Source: Ochotona curzoniae (taxonomy: Eukaryota > Chordata > Mammalia > Lagomorpha > Ochotonidae). Taken from it: a stretch of DNA of 64,000 nucleotides. A model generated the notes under the pieces. That model saw nothing but the letters and a program-made list of their open reading frames with translations, made no database searches and was not told where the DNA came from. Positions 1-11,519 of the stretch are shown here, piece by piece (within the stretch, counting starts at the first letter, position 1; each line of letters begins with the position of its first letter). The stretch covers positions 2,046,001 to 2,110,000 of the forward strand of contig NW_024465746.1 in NCBI RefSeq assembly GCF_017591425.1, written 5' to 3'. Both the position numbers and the translations under genes were made by a program.

Positions 1-1096
1 CCCTAGCCACATGTCTTGTATTAAAACGCAAAGGACATGTTATCAGAATATGAGCAATTACAGTTTCAACTCTTAAAGAGCACTAAAATGTCAGAAACAA
101 GAACAGAATCATCAGTGGAAACCATCACCACATTAGTACATACTTGTGTATACAAATTAGTCTCACAGAGGAATTACAAGAGTCTGGCTGCCTCAGCCAA
201 GCACAGAATGTTCACATGTGTGCCTGCTGAATTCATTAGCCCACAGCCAAAGACCAGAGGGGCCAATAAAGACAGACACACAATGGGCAAAAGACGACTG
301 CTCGTTTAACAGGGTGGGAAAAGGGAACAGCTATGTAAGACATGAGGTTTATCATTAATTATCACAATTTTATGGGGAATTGTAACGAGTATATTCAGTC
401 AAAAGGCCCGTGAGCTTTGGAGTCGAACACAGACCAAGTTCCACAGCACCTGCTGGCCCCAGGGACCTTGCCCAATCCCTTGAACTTACTTTCTCCCAGG
501 AGTTTTGTGCTGGGCTTGCTTTGAGGACCAGAAGGGAGATTTCTCTAGTTTCTCAGAGGCACACTGTCCACTGCTAGCCAGCAATGCGTCTGCAATCCTG
601 TGACACTGAGGCAGAGCCACCCAGCTACATGGCTCCCAAATTCTGAACCCTCACACACTGTGTGAAATAAGAAGTGCTAACTGCATAAATAAGGTGCTGT
701 GTTTTTGGATAATTGTTACACAGAAATAGATAACATGTGAAATGCAGGATGCAATCTATTACTGCATCACCTTGAGCCTCATTGCTACATAAACTAGATT
801 GATCACACAAGGAAACCATTTAATTCAACTGAACAGTGTGATCATATCCTTGTAGTAGCAAGGATATTAAATGGACTATGACAATAACTGGACTTCTTGA
901 AACTCACCCTACTTACATGCAAGAGAACTGTGGGTGTCAAAATCCACCAGTGTGCCACACAGGCTGCCCGAGGCCCTGACCTGTAACTGGGCCTTAGCGC
1001 AAACCCTATATACATATATTCACGTTCTGCATATGTAAACACGCGCACTTGACACTGCTTGGCGACATGTGTGACCGTGAATGCTCATCGCCGTAC
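1..1096 (-). other. TWSG1: TWSG1 intron downstream of the first coding exon
   Basis: This stretch follows the splice donor of the TWSG1 exon at 1097-1254 on the minus strand. I see no further TWSG1 exon in it; the next coding part, expected to begin with a Cys-rich 'ELCQCRPG'-like sequence, is not found and must lie left of the window. The short open frames here have no recognisable similarity. Confidence 0.75.
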
Positions 1097-1254
1097 CTGG
1101 ATGAGGCACTTGCTCACATCACTAGCACAGAGTGCTTTGTTACAGCTCAGGGACACCGGGAGCCACGTCAGGAGCGTCAGGACGGCAAGGGTGAGCAGGA
1201 CCACACAGGGCGCCTTCATGATGCCTCACGGACAAGCAGCAACTCGCCAAGGAG
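1097..1254 (-). CDS. TWSG1: TWSG1, first coding exon (signal peptide and start of Cys-rich domain)
   Basis: Twisted gastrulation is a secreted modulator that binds BMPs and chordin and tunes BMP signalling outside the cell. The start codon is at 1219-1217 and 41 codons are encoded before a consensus donor (CAG|gtacgg at 1097/1096). Residues 1-25 form a typical signal peptide (Met-Lys, a Leu/Val/Thr-rich core, then 'LPVSLS'), followed by 'CNKALCASDVSKCLIQ', which is the invariant start of the mature vertebrate protein as I know it. The acceptor at 1255-1259 has a pyrimidine tract (ttttcttcttgtttag), leaving 35 nt of 5'UTR in this exon. The human first coding exon also ends after this Gln. Signal-peptide residues 3-6 differ from human, which is usual for this region. 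The rest of the gene lies left of the window; its upstream neighbour is the CpG island at 2-3.2 kb. Confidence 0.95.
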
Positions 1255-2538
1255 CTAAACAAGAAGAAAAGCACTTTAATTCAAAGGCACGAGCTAGAGG
1301 AAATAGAAAACGAACACCTAAACACAGACCAGAACTCACGTTCATGTCAAAATTGATCAGCGGAAGCAGTGCCTTGCAGCCGTTCAAGGTCAGGACCCCA
1401 TAAAAACTACTGATTCTGCATCACCATGTCACAAGAGTTCACAGCTCTTACAATTTGAAAATGGAAACCATCCTAGTGATTATTCATAACTATCTCATTC
1501 TGTCTCTAACCATAATTAGCATGAAGAAAGCCTGTCTGAGACAACAGTTCGCCAAGATTCCTTAAATAATTGAACCAGGAACAAAAGGGACAGTAAATTA
1601 TTAATCGCAGTAAGGACTCTGAGTAATTTATTAAAATGTAAGGAGATTGTCACATTCTATTGGGACCACAGACTCAGAAGATAATGCAGGGAAAAATGGA
1701 AAAGGCAGCGAAGGCCAGCACAATTCTGACGAGGCTTAAACAGGCAACAGGGTTGATAAACTTAAAAAAAAAAAAAAAGATAAAATGCCTTGGTGTTAAA
1801 ACGCCCCCAAAACGTAATCAAACAAAATAAATCATTAGTTATGTAACAGCTAAAAGGGTGGCTTGTGGGCGCTCCATGAGTATTCCCAGCTCTTTCTAAG
1901 GTCCCACGAGGCACCCAAAGGCAAGACAAGGAGAAGGTGAAGAATAAAGGGTTTGGAAGAGCTTGAGTCGGTCGACCGGGACCCAGGCCCTCAAGCACTC
2001 GCCTCCACACCGCTAGCACGTCCAGCTCCTCGCTGAACCCCGCACACAGCGGGCTGATCCCCGGGGCCGCCGGCACACACGCTCGAGGTCCAGAGCTGTG
2101 CCCATCCCGCAGCCGGGCAGGCGGCGACCCCAGGCCGTCCTCGGGAAGCGCCGGGCAAACCCACCGGGCTCCGCAGCAGCCGAGCGCGAACCAGGAAACG
2201 GCTCTGGAAAGCGCCGCTCGCGTCTCCCGAGGCCGCCCCGACAACAACGCGTCCGCGCTGTCTGTCCCGCACGCAGCCTCCGCGGGGCGACGGCCCTGAC
2301 AGCGCCCGCGGCCCCCGGGAATCGTGCTCCCCGGCCGGGGGCCCGCCGAGCCAGAGCTCCGGGACCCCTCGGCCCTGCCGCAGGGTGAGGGCCGGGCCCG
2401 GGGCCTCCCCGCGCCGGCCTGCACCGAGGGCGGCGCGGGATGCCGCCGGAGCGCCGAGCAGCCGGGGCCCAGGCCGCGGCCCGAGGTCGCCCCGACCCTC
2501 CACACACACACACACCCCGCGGCCCGCTCCCGCTCACC
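1255..2538 (-). other. TWSG1: TWSG1 intron 1 (predicted)
   Basis: This is the interval between the acceptor of the coding exon and the best minus-strand donor in the CpG island (ACG|GTGAGCG, exon end at 2538). The 1260-1980 part is AT-rich and shows no gene, only an A-run at 1765-1778. The right part overlaps the CpG island. Confidence 0.5.
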
Positions 2539-2700
2539 GTGCCCCGAGCCCGGGCTGCGCCGCAGCGGCTCTAGGAGCGGAGCCCGGCCGCGCCGCCCGC
2601 CGTGCCCTCCGCGCAGCGCCCGCGAGCCTCGGCCACCTTGGAGAGACCGGCCGGCCCGCAGTCCTCCCCGGCGCCCGCTGCTCTCCGGCCTCGCTTCTCC
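2539..2700 (-). other. TWSG1: TWSG1 non-coding exon 1 (predicted)
   Basis: The coding exon begins with an acceptor, so a 5' non-coding exon is required. On the minus strand the strongest donor in the island is ACG|GTGAGCG with the exon ending at 2538. The upstream limit is set only by the GC-box cluster at 2750-2804, which should lie just before the start site. Other donors are possible (for example near 2855), so the boundaries are inferred. Confidence 0.4.
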
Positions 2701-2749
2701 CACAGCTGCCAGCTCCCGCCAGGAGGCGTCTCTTCCCCCGGCTGCGCAC

Positions 2750-2804
2750 GCGCCCCGCCCCAGGCCCCGCCCACAGAGGCCCGCCCCTCCGCGGCCCCGC
2801 CCCC
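2750..2804 (-). promoter_or_regulatory. Cluster of Sp1-type GC boxes
   Basis: Four CCCCGCCC-type motifs lie within 55 bp (2752-2760, 2765-2772, 2780-2787, 2795-2804). I see no TATA box nearby. This is the usual layout of a TATA-less CpG-island promoter and fits a TWSG1 start site just to the left on the minus strand. Confidence 0.6.
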
Positions 2805-2808
2805 GGAC

Positions 2809-2862
2809 ACGCACACACGTGCACACACGCCCGACACACACGAGCACGCGCTCGCTCACGCC
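2809..2862. repeat. Alternating purine-pyrimidine (CA/CG) tract in the promoter
   Basis: Cacgcacacacgtgcacaca and the following cacacacgagcacgcg form an imperfect CA/CG run; a shorter (CA)n is at 2502-2516. Such sequence readily adopts Z-DNA and is length-variable. Confidence 0.6.
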
Positions 2863-3269
2863 CGAGGCCACGCCCCCGAGGAGCACCCATCCGGGCACCT
2901 CGCAGCCCGGTGAGCAGGCTTCCCGGCCGCGCTCGCTCCGGCGTGTAGGATCGCTGGCTTCCCTTCGCCCGCCCGGGCCCCTCGGCTGCAGGGCGCCACT
3001 AGGAGCTGGAGCCGCGGGCCCGAGTGTGTGCGGCGCCTCCCAGCGAGCCCCGGGCTCCTCACGGCAGCGCCCGGTGGGCAGGCGGGGCAGCGGCCAGCCC
3101 GGAGCGGGGCGGACCCCGGGCCCCCTGCTTCCCGTCAGCGCGGGTTTCTGGGCTCCACCTCAGCCGCCCCTGCGCCTGGAGAGCGCCCGCGCTGGGGACC
3201 GGCCCAGCAAGAGCTAGGAAGATGCAGAAAACCGACAATTGCACTGTTTTTTTTCTCACAACCTGGAAA

Positions 3270-3535
3270 TCTGCTTTTTAGACTTTTTCCATTTATTCAA
3301 GAAGCAGAGGCAGGGAGAGAGCCTGCTCTCATTTGATGGAGCCTTATGGTGAAGCAGGGAACGCAGTGGGAGTCAGGGACCCAAAGGACTTGAGTCATCA
3401 CAGCTTGTCTTCCAAGGTGTGCATTTTCTGGAAGCTGGGGTCCCAGGCAAGATACTCCCAGTGTGGGTCTGCAGGCAGCTTAACAGCAAGGGTAAACACG
3501 TGCCCTGGATGTTACTTTTTATTTTATTGTAAGTT
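3270..3535 (-). repeat. Old degenerate C-repeat SINE
   Basis: Reads as a minus-strand CSINE: 'atttattcaagaagcagaggcagggagag' near the A-rich end, then 'gggacccaaaggacttgagtcatc' and 'ctggaagctggg' in the expected order. Divergence from the young copies is high. A second degraded minus-strand copy follows at about 3570-3760 ('ccacctactggttcattatccc ... cagccaggagccggg'). Confidence 0.55.
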
Positions 3536-3959
3536 GTACCACCTTATCACTTGAAATATGAAGACAGTGATCCATCTTCCACCTACTGGTTCATTATCCC
3601 AATGCCTGCAACAGCAGGGCAGGGCAGGGCAGGCTGGCAGCCAGGAGCCGGGAACTCCATCTGGCCTCCCATGGACAGCAGGAACTCAGCCCCTTGAGCC
3701 ATCACTGCTGTGTATGCACCCTGCTGCATGCCTCCGGTCACCCCTGCCAATCCAACCCAGAGGAGAAGCAAGGAGAAGCCGAGGCATGGCTTTTCAGTAT
3801 CCCTGCAAAGCAAGGTACTCCTAATTGGTCCGGATTTTCCTCTTCTGAGCTCCATACTCATGGTTCAGTCAAGGACAGCTGCAGCTCTAGCCTGCATTGG
3901 GGCAGAGCAAAGCGCCCAGCCTCTGGCCCCACAGCCCAGTGGAGGTGAGGTGGTTGCTT

Positions 3960-5041
3960 GATCAGCCAATGTGACAGGCAGGGATTCTTACCTCTCTCTC
4001 TCTGTGTAGTGGGGTGATGGTGATAGTTTACAGATATAGAATAAGGTAAGTAGCCATTCCTCCCTCACTTCTCATAGTCACCTCCTGGGCCAGGAAAGAT
4101 CTGCTGGGGCTGGAAGTGTTCTTCCTTCACTTTCTGCTGCCTCCTGCCTTGCTGTGTTGGGAAATGATTGCACCTTGGGATCAAAGCAATGAGGAAAGAA
4201 GATGAATTAATACCAAAGACCCTTCAGCTCTTCCTGTTAGAACCAAGAAATATAGAAACACATAACAGTGGTTTTAGTTTGATTTCTTTTGAATTTCTTT
4301 TTTTCCCCAATTTCAATTACTCATCTTTATTGATAAAATAGGCTCCTATGCGGTATGTTCTCTTAAGAGAAAAATTTAAGGTTCTGTTCTGAAAAAAGTA
4401 TGGATGGGAAACTGTCATTAAAAATAAACTAAATGTCTTATTACATTAAAATCATAAAGGAATCCAAGCAAGAATACCAAGAATAAATTAACTTACTTGT
4501 TCACAAAAATAATGATTTATCAAGTAACATTTGTTAACAGAGTTGCCTCAGACAACTGTGTGGCTTATTTTCTTCAGTTTTTACCTGGGATAAAAACTAT
4601 TTTAATGAGTGTGCCATTAAAGTAAGGACACATACCCAAAACCAATAGAAACGTTTTTAAAAAAAGCATCATTTGCTTATAAAACATCAATTAAGGCCTC
4701 TGGATGATAAAAGAAAACCATTTAATGTTTACTCAGATCACTAGCCCTATTCTAATCAAACAGCCCAACCATCCAACCTTAAGACAGAAAAAGTCTGAAG
4801 CAAAAAGTTGCTTTGCATTTTACTAGTAAATGAAGTTGTATATGAAAGTTATCATGGGAGTAATAGTTGTTCAGTATCTTCTATGCCCAAAAGTAGGATT
4901 TATATTTGTGCTACTTTTAATACTTATACAAATGAATATTTGGTATTTCTTTTATTCTGTAATCATCACAGAGCAAGAAAAAGTTGGGTCTCAGCTGATG
5001 TTGAAATTGATTTGTGTATCTGGTAGTTTTAAAATATTTAT
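3960..5041. other. Intergenic, nothing recognised
   Basis: AT-rich single-copy-looking sequence without long open frames or recognisable repeat families. Confidence 0.6.
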
Positions 5042-5358
5042 GGGGCCCAGCGCAGTGGCCTAGTGGCTAAAGTCCTCTCCTTGAACACGCCGAGATCCCA
5101 TATGGCTGCTGGTTCTAAACCCAGCAGCCCCACTTCCCATCTAGTTCCCGGCTTGTGGCCTGGAAAGCAGTTGAGGACAATCCAAAGCCTTGGGACCCTG
5201 CACCTGCATGGGAGACCTGGAAGAAGTTACTGGCTCCTGACTTCAGATCAGCGCAGCCCTGGCTGTTGCGGTCATTTGGGGAGTGAATCATCGGACAGCA
5301 CATCTTCCTCTCTGTCTCTCCTCCTCTCTGTATATCTGACTTTGCAATAAAAATAAAT
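5042..5358 (+). repeat. C-repeat SINE (CSINE), full length
   Basis: Full unit from 'ggggcccagcgcagtggcct' through the tRNA-like A/B boxes and 'gatcccatatgg', to 'ttgcaataaaaataaattttt'. It carries the RNA polymerase III promoter of a tRNA-derived retroposon. Confidence 0.95.
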
Positions 5359-5364
5359 TTTTGA

Positions 5365-6367
5365 AAATTTATATACTTTGTACTTGCTACTTTACCAAAA
5401 AAAAGAAAAAACAGAAAAACATTTCTGAATCCATATTTAGTCCCTTTTCAACTGAAATGTTTTAAGAAAACTCTTACTGGTCCAAAGATCAGGGGGAACT
5501 TAAAAATTAATCCAGAATTTTGATTTTCTGTATCTCCAGAGTAATTACTTTTGAAGAAAGGGTGCTATGATCCAGAGGAAGTTTCAATTAAGTGAAATGA
5601 CTGTATTGTCAGCTCCTCATACAACTCGATTGGCTAAGTGGATTATATAATCTCCTCTGAGATCAGCCAGAGAAAAATCTCATCTTCATTGCGGACTTAG
5701 AACCGAAACTTATTCTTTGCAAGGAGTAGATTAACCTACTAAATGTTCATTATATGATCTTCTTTCTTAGAAAGTAGTATTTCTTCTCTTTCATTCCTGA
5801 AATGCTATTTCATATACTTAGGTAAATCAGGGACAATAGTTAGGTGAATATCAGGACAAATTAAATCACCTCTTAAGGTGCATGTAAAGCATTCCTACAT
5901 CCTTTAAAATTGGATTTAAAAAAAAAAAATAAAGTCAATGGGGAAACAGACAATAGTTAAAGCTGAAGTCTCATAGTTGATAAGCTGTTTAGCTTTTGAC
6001 ACCAAACAGGAAGGTAAACTTCAGGAAGAAGATCTTACAGATCTTTAGAACTACGGCAGAAGTATGTCTGCTTTCCATGGGGACAATTCTGTGGACTCCA
6101 ACTCCCAGGGAGTATTCAGGTTTATCGAAGTGCATCCAGAAAGCAATGTGGAAAGGTGCTGACGCGCTCAGCAGTCATGGAACCTGCCCCCTTCAGGTCA
6201 CAGGCTCAGTTCTTACTCCTCAGTTGGGTTCTTGATGAAGTCGTGACCATAAATGCAGTCTTGGTTGCTCTCTCTCAGCCTATGTACTGAGCATGTTGTA
6301 GACAAACAAAGGGATCTGCTCAGTGGTTCACGCCTGCATAGTTAGGTCCTGGCAATCCGGGGGCACT
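5365..6367. other. Intergenic; may include retrocopy 3'UTR at its right end
   Basis: No gene is recognised. The right part (about 6240-6367) lies downstream of the stop codon of the FGFR1OP2 retrocopy on the minus strand and could be its 3'UTR, but I cannot identify a terminal A-tract. Confidence 0.4.
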
Positions 6368-7096
6368 TCAGCTCTTCCTCAGACTCAGGTCACTGTTGGA
6401 CACCAATGCTGACAGCGATGTAGTTTCTGATGGGTCATCTTTCCTCAGTTTCAAAAATGATTCCGAGTTACTTAAAGGATCTCTCTTAGGCTTTTGTTTG
6501 CTTGTTCAAGTTGAAGTATCCGTTCCTGTTCTTTGCAGCTCTGTTGCTCATCAGTCTCAATAGCTTTCCTCATCACCACGGCCTCTTCAGTTATCTGGTC
6601 CACCTGTGCTTGCATCTCATTCTGATTTGCTTCCCAGCGCCTCCTCTCCAGTCCACGCTGAGGATCTTCAAGGGTGTGTGGAGATGCATCAAGGAAGACT
6701 CCTTTGTGGCAAGTCAGTCTTGGAGTGCTGTTCCTTTAACTACCATATTATTCCTGGATCATCTTTTTGGCTAGCCATTAGCAACCTAAACATTTGTTCT
6801 CGATTCTTGTTCATGATAAGATCCAAGGCAGACTGATGTTCTTCCAGAAATGTACACAATTCTTTGTTCTCTTGTTGCAGTTCTCTGATTTGTCTGTATT
6901 CCTGCTGGATTCCTATCACTAATGTGGAGCGGGCGGATGTCTTGCGATTTCACTCAGTTCTTGAATTTCTTCCTGATACTGCTTCATTGAGGGCCGTGGT
7001 TTGCTCAGTGAGTCACTCTGCTGCATCATCGTGATCTCTCAACCTTTCAACAAGGGCTTTAGCATCAGCAAGAGCCTTCTCGATTGTGCAACTCAT
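6368..7096 (-). pseudogene. FGFR1OP2: Processed pseudogene of FGFR1OP2
   Basis: Reading the minus strand from 7096 gives 'MSCTIEKALADAKALVERL' followed by 'RDHDDAAE', the N-terminus of FGFR1OP2 (the coiled-coil STRIPAK-associated protein related to SIKE1). The whole coding length follows without introns, including stretches such as 'QQENKEL'-like, 'LEEHQSALDLIM' and 'REQMFRLLMAS', and ends with 'NSDLSLRKS' before a stop at 6370-6368. Absence of introns shows it came from mRNA. It is dead: a stop replaces the Ser codon after 'DAAE', there are small deletions with frameshifts in the first third, a TAG after 'DDPGIIW', and a deletion in the middle. SIKE1 fits less well because the 'DAKALVERLRDHDDAAE' wording is that of FGFR1OP2. 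The parent gene is elsewhere; this copy has no link to TWSG1. Confidence 0.9.
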
Positions 7097-7609
7097 GTCT
7101 ACAGGGATAGTAGGCTCTCAATTTCTCTTGGAGACTGGGATTTAAAGCCACCACCAACCCTGGACCTACACCCTTCAGGGTCAAAGACCCTGCGCCTCTG
7201 GTCAGTTTCTTGACCCAGTGAGCATGGAACCAGGCAGGGCTTCTCAGGGAGACGCTGCATGACAGCCAGGTAGGCTCTGCCCCATCACTGGCCTGAGACA
7301 AGCCTCCTCAGACCACCTCAGATCAGCAATCCCCAGCCTCCCTGATTTCTTTTGAATTTCAAAGCCCCATTGTAATTACCTCTGGAAGAAGATTGGTCAG
7401 GGGGCTGGAAGTGGCAGGTTCCCAGCTAACTCCAGGGAAGGAAACAGGCAGGCCCTGACCTCTGAAGAGAAAATGCTCTTTCAAAAAATGATTTTCGCAC
7501 TGGGTTATCCAGGGCTATTGGGATGTTTGTACATGTTCTCCAAACTGCTAAGGTTTTACTAAATACATGGCATGGCTCACCTGCCCAAGCAGGTCCAAAC
7601 TTCATGTCC

Positions 7610-7790
7610 TATCAATTTGAAAGGCAGAATGACACTGACAGAAAGGGGAGTGAGGTGAGGAGAGAGAAAGAGAGAGAATATGATCTTCGCTCCTCTGCTT
7701 CACTTCAAAGGGCTGCAAGCACAGGGCTGGACCAGGAGGATCAGGAGCCTGGACCTCCAGCCAGGTACTGTGGCCTCTTCAGCTGCTAGA
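7610..7790 (-). repeat. Old C-repeat SINE fragment
   Basis: 'atttgaaaggcagaatgacac' followed by a GA-rich part and 'ggctgcaagcacagggctggacc' matches a minus-strand degenerate CSINE that is cut off at its right end. Confidence 0.5.
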
Positions 7791-7799
7791 TATGTAAAT

Positions 7800-8629
7800 G
7801 CTATTCCCTCGTTAACCTTGCTCAGATACCATCTTGCACTCACCAGCCTGATGTCTGACATGTGATATATGCTCACTCCATGATCTCACTCCATGATCGC
7901 TGAGTGGATTAATGAAATGCACAGACTTTAACGGGCGCTCCATCATCCTCTAAGCTCCGTAAGCATTTGTTCGGACTGTTCACTATTCGTGTATTTACCT
8001 TTTATTTCCTCTTCAGGGGGGAAATCATGTCATGCATGCATCATTTTCACCGTGTGCAGGGATTGCCCTGGAAGGATCCACAGACCTTGTGGTGTTGTTG
8101 GTGCTTGCCAGGATGGCAGCAGCAGTGAGAAGGGAAAGTACTGAGTGGAAAAGAGAAGACCATTGTTAAGTCCTTAATGGGTACCCTGAGGCAACAGGCA
8201 AACAGAAATCCCTGGAACTGGAGGCTCTGGGAGAGAGGCCTCAAGGCTTGTGCTGGTGTGAAGGCACAGAGGGGGGAGACCTCAGGTAGAGCAACAGGCT
8301 GTGGTGACTGATGATGGTCAGCTGAGAGGAGACCCAAGTGATCTCACCTTACAGACCATCAAGGGCCCCCACAATCCCAATGGCAGAACCCCAGCACTGC
8401 ACACCAGAGGGCCCTTCAGGTGCCTGACAGAAGTACTGCTTGTAGTGTGTATGAAAATGGACATTTTAAGGCAAACAGTTCAGCGGCACTAGCAATGTCA
8501 CATGGCAAGCAAGTAATACTAACACCACTGTAATATTCCACACTTTCATCACCGCCGCCCATGGAAATTCAGTTCCCATTAACTAGTCACTCACTCTCCT
8601 TTCTTACCTCCTCCTTCACCCCTTGGCAG
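7800..8629. other. Intergenic, nothing recognised
   Basis: No coding exon or repeat family is recognised here. Confidence 0.5.
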
Positions 8630-8790
8630 CCCCTTGCCACTGCTAGGCACGTGATTCTGGACAAACAGCCTAACATCTCTGTGCTGTAGTGTCCTCATTA
8701 ATAAAATGGGGAGATAACTGTATCTACTTGACACGACTGTTTTCACAATTACAGGAGACAATGTTTAGTGTTTGGTACAACTAAGGTTTC
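8630..8790 (+). repeat. MIR SINE (ancient mammalian-wide repeat)
   Basis: Contains the MIR core and tail in order: 'ccactgctaggcacgtgattctgg', 'aacatctctgtgctgtagtgtcctc', 'ataaaatggggagataactg' and 'ttacaggagacaatg'. It is diverged, as expected for a repeat older than placental mammals. Confidence 0.8.
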
Positions 8791-8869
8791 CAAAAAATGC
8801 AGCTATTGCCACGGTGACAGTGATGGTGAGGATGACGATTAAGAAGATGCTACCTTGGAGCTTATGCTT

Positions 8870-8870
8870 C

Positions 8871-8902
<32 letters not shown>

Positions 8903-8903
8903 T
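8870..8903 (+). repeat. (TG)n microsatellite
   Basis: About 17 TG units with one 'ta' interruption. Confidence 0.95.
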
Positions 8904-9179
8904 GTAACAGAAGGGAGCTAGACAGAGAGCCAACTCAATCTATAGTTATAAAGTAGATGAGCTACTTGCTGGGAGAGAGAACAACAGAGACAGGAAGGGT
9001 CATGTGAACAGTATTTCTGTGGGGATGCTGTGGAAGCCAGGATCGGGAGAATTCCAGGCAGAGGCCGCAGCAAGTGTGAACTCCAAGGTGAGAAACAGAG
9101 CATGCACTTCCACAGGAAGGAAAGGCCAGATCCTGCAGGTTTGGAAGCCCTGGGAAGGATTCTAAGGGTGGTGCAATGC

Positions 9180-9520
9180 GACAGAGGTTATTAATCAGGG
9201 AGCACATGGAGAGATCAATTACAAGGCTGACTGACCACTGTGTGGGAACAGGTTTGATGTAGAAGCTGGAGCAGGGAGACCAGGCAGGCTGCTGAGGGCT
9301 GCAGTGGCTGGCATGATGTTTGGGAGTGGAGCAAGGCTTGGCGATGAACTAGAGGTGGAAGGGAGCACAGAGAGAGAAGATGGATTGAAGATGACTCCTA
9401 GTGTCCTGGCTTGGGCTCCTGGTGGTGACATTTAGTGAACTGGAAAAGGGGAAACAAGCAGGCATGGTGGACATGTTTAAGTTGTTCATTAGGTGTGTAA
9501 ATGGCATGGTGATGAGGCTG
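9180..9520 (+). repeat. Ancient interspersed repeat-like segment, family not named
   Basis: The string of motifs 'gatgaactagaggtggaag', 'gatgactcctagtgtcctgg', 'ggtggtgacatttagtgaac' and 'gtggacatgtttaag' resembles a widespread old mammalian repeat that I cannot name with confidence. The open frames here are incidental. Confidence 0.35.
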
Positions 9521-9524
9521 ACAG

Positions 9525-10434
9525 ATGCGGGGTTGCCTCGCAGAGCAGAGGGTTGGGTTGATTTAAATGTAGCTAAGGAAATGGGTGAGGTTTCCAAAGC
9601 AGAGTGAACACAGAGCCTTGGAGACGCTTCGAATGTGCAACCTGGGAAGAAGCAGTCAGAGAAATGGGAGGAAGGCCAGGGAGCGCTCCTCTTGCCTGGA
9701 GTAGGAGGTGCCGCCCATGACAAAGTGAGGACAACACAGACACCTCTGGCCTTTATGACCGGCCAGAGTGGTGGGGCTCACATCAACTAATTCTTTACAC
9801 TGGACTTGCCAACTTTCTAAAGGTCAATTCCTTGGCTCCTGGCAAGTTAATATTTTTAAAAGCCAAGCCCACATGGGAAAAATGAACCAGGCAATGCAAC
9901 AGACATAAGCTAGAGGCAGCGCGATGGAGACAGCTGCCTTACTCGCCTGCTTTCCCCTTTGTCCCTGGAGTGAGGAATAATCGTCATTATGTGTGACCCA
10001 CGCTCCAGGTGCAGGATTGCAGCCTGATGAGCCCCTCTCAAAACTTTGTTTGGGAAATAATGTGGAGTCAAGCTCCTGATGCAATGATGTCATCTTTGGA
10101 AAAGTGGAGTGATTGGCTTCCAGCAGTAGTAACAGCTACAACTCAACAGAAACTAGAAAAAGGGGCTTTGATATGATTCCAGTTACAACATAGATGGCGG
10201 TAAGGCCTGCAGAGTGGGTAAGGGGGGGTCATGTTTGCATAAGCAGATGGGGACATTGTAAGTCTCCCCTGACCTCACACCCATCAGCATAGAGATCCTT
10301 TGCCTGGGAGAATTAAAAGGGACTTTAAGGGGCCACAGGATCCAAATTTCCCATGGAACACTAAGGAAGCAGAAACAGAGAGCTGGGGTTTTGCCTAGAG
10401 CTGCTACACTGTTTTGTGGTTAACAGGGAAGTGG
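9525..10434. other. Intergenic, nothing recognised
   Basis: No coding exon or repeat family is recognised here. Confidence 0.5.
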
Positions 10435-10745
10435 GACTGGCCCGACGGTGTGGCCTAGCAGCTAAAGTCCTCGCCTTGAATGCACCGGGATCCCATATGG
10501 GTACTGATTCTAATCCTGGCAGCTCCACTTCCCATCCAACTCCCTACTTGTGGACTGAGGAGGCAGTCGGGACAGTCCAAAGGCTTGGGACCCCATGTGG
10601 GAGACCCAGAAAGAAGTTCCTGGATCATGGCTTCAGATTGGCATAGCACCGGCCGTAGTGGCCACTTGGGGAGCAAATCATCGGATGGAGGATCTTTGTC
10701 TCTCCTCTGCTCTATATATCCGACTTTCCAATAAAAATCTTAAGA
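10435..10745 (+). repeat. C-repeat SINE, full length
   Basis: Full unit from 'gactggcccgacggtgtggcc' to 'ccaataaaaatctt'; A/B box region around 'gggatcccatatgggtac'. Confidence 0.92.
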
Positions 10746-11244
10746 AAACAAAAAGCCAACAACAACAACAAAAAGAACCACATAGAAGTGGGAGTGTCAA
10801 GCCACAGGTGCAGGCCCACTCGTTCAACATGGATTCCTTCAGTGTCCAGCATAGGCAGAGGCCTTAAGATACAAGGAGAAGTAGGAGAGAGCATGTGATA
10901 TAAACAAATAGCAAATGAGAATGTGTGACTGCTGTGGTTTGCTTGTGGCTCCAGGGTGCCTTCCCAGGGTTCATGTGTTGGAAGCTCAAGGCACTGGTGC
11001 TGGGAGGTGGTGTGGACATTTAAGAAGCAGGACCTGGAGGAAGTCGCTGGGCCACTGTGGGCACTGGCCATCCAACGCAACTGATGTAGTTCTCACAGGG
11101 CTCTGCTTTGTTCCCAGGAGAGGGTTGTTAAAGAAGAGCCCTTCAGGACCTTCTGGCTTCCTGCCTCTAGGGCTTCTGGGATAGATTAGAGGAAAAACAT
11201 GGCTGCAGCACCTGGGAGCATAGCAATTACTGTATCTTCAAATG

Positions 11245-11345
11245 GAAAATCTGAGTGAATCAGTGGATGGAAGACCTTTCTGTCTCTCCTTCTCTGTATA
11301 TCTGCTTTTCCAGTAAAAATAAAAAATAAATCTTTAAAAAAGAAG
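11245..11345 (+). repeat. C-repeat SINE, 5'-truncated
   Basis: Only the 3' end is present ('gagtgaatcagtggatgg' to 'cagtaaaaataaaaaataaatc'). Confidence 0.85.
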
Positions 11346-11519
11346 AAGAAGAAAAGCCAAACATCAGTGATGATGAACAGGAAGATGCTGCTTGGCCTCA
11401 AATACTAGACTGTTCCTTCACTACCTGCAGAGAAGCTCAAAAAACAAATCTGCAAGGCCTTCCTGAGACATATAAGCTGGTAACTTAAAACATGTGTTTA
11501 ATTTAGTTACGCTATAATT

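Larger units (their letters stand above)
1985..3220. promoter_or_regulatory. CpG island over the TWSG1 promoter
   Basis: About 1.2 kb changes abruptly from AT-rich flanks to very GC-rich sequence with dense CpG. It lies immediately upstream of TWSG1 on the minus strand, as expected for a broadly expressed gene. Long open frames occur here on both strands (up to 378 codons), but they are by-products of high GC content: low-complexity Arg/Pro/Gly/Ala peptides with no recognisable domain. Confidence 0.9.

Noticed and set aside
1059..1403. 114-codon plus-strand frame across the TWSG1 exon
   Set aside because: It is the antisense shadow of the TWSG1 signal-peptide exon.
1762..2898. 378-codon minus-strand open frame in the CpG island
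   Set aside because: The peptide is low-complexity Arg/Gly/Ala/Pro with no domain, and several other long frames overlap it on both strands, as expected from GC-rich sequence without stops.
2324..3217. 297-codon plus-strand open frame in the CpG island
   Set aside because: Same cause: composition-driven absence of stops; Pro/Arg/Ser-rich peptide with no recognisable motif, over a promoter.
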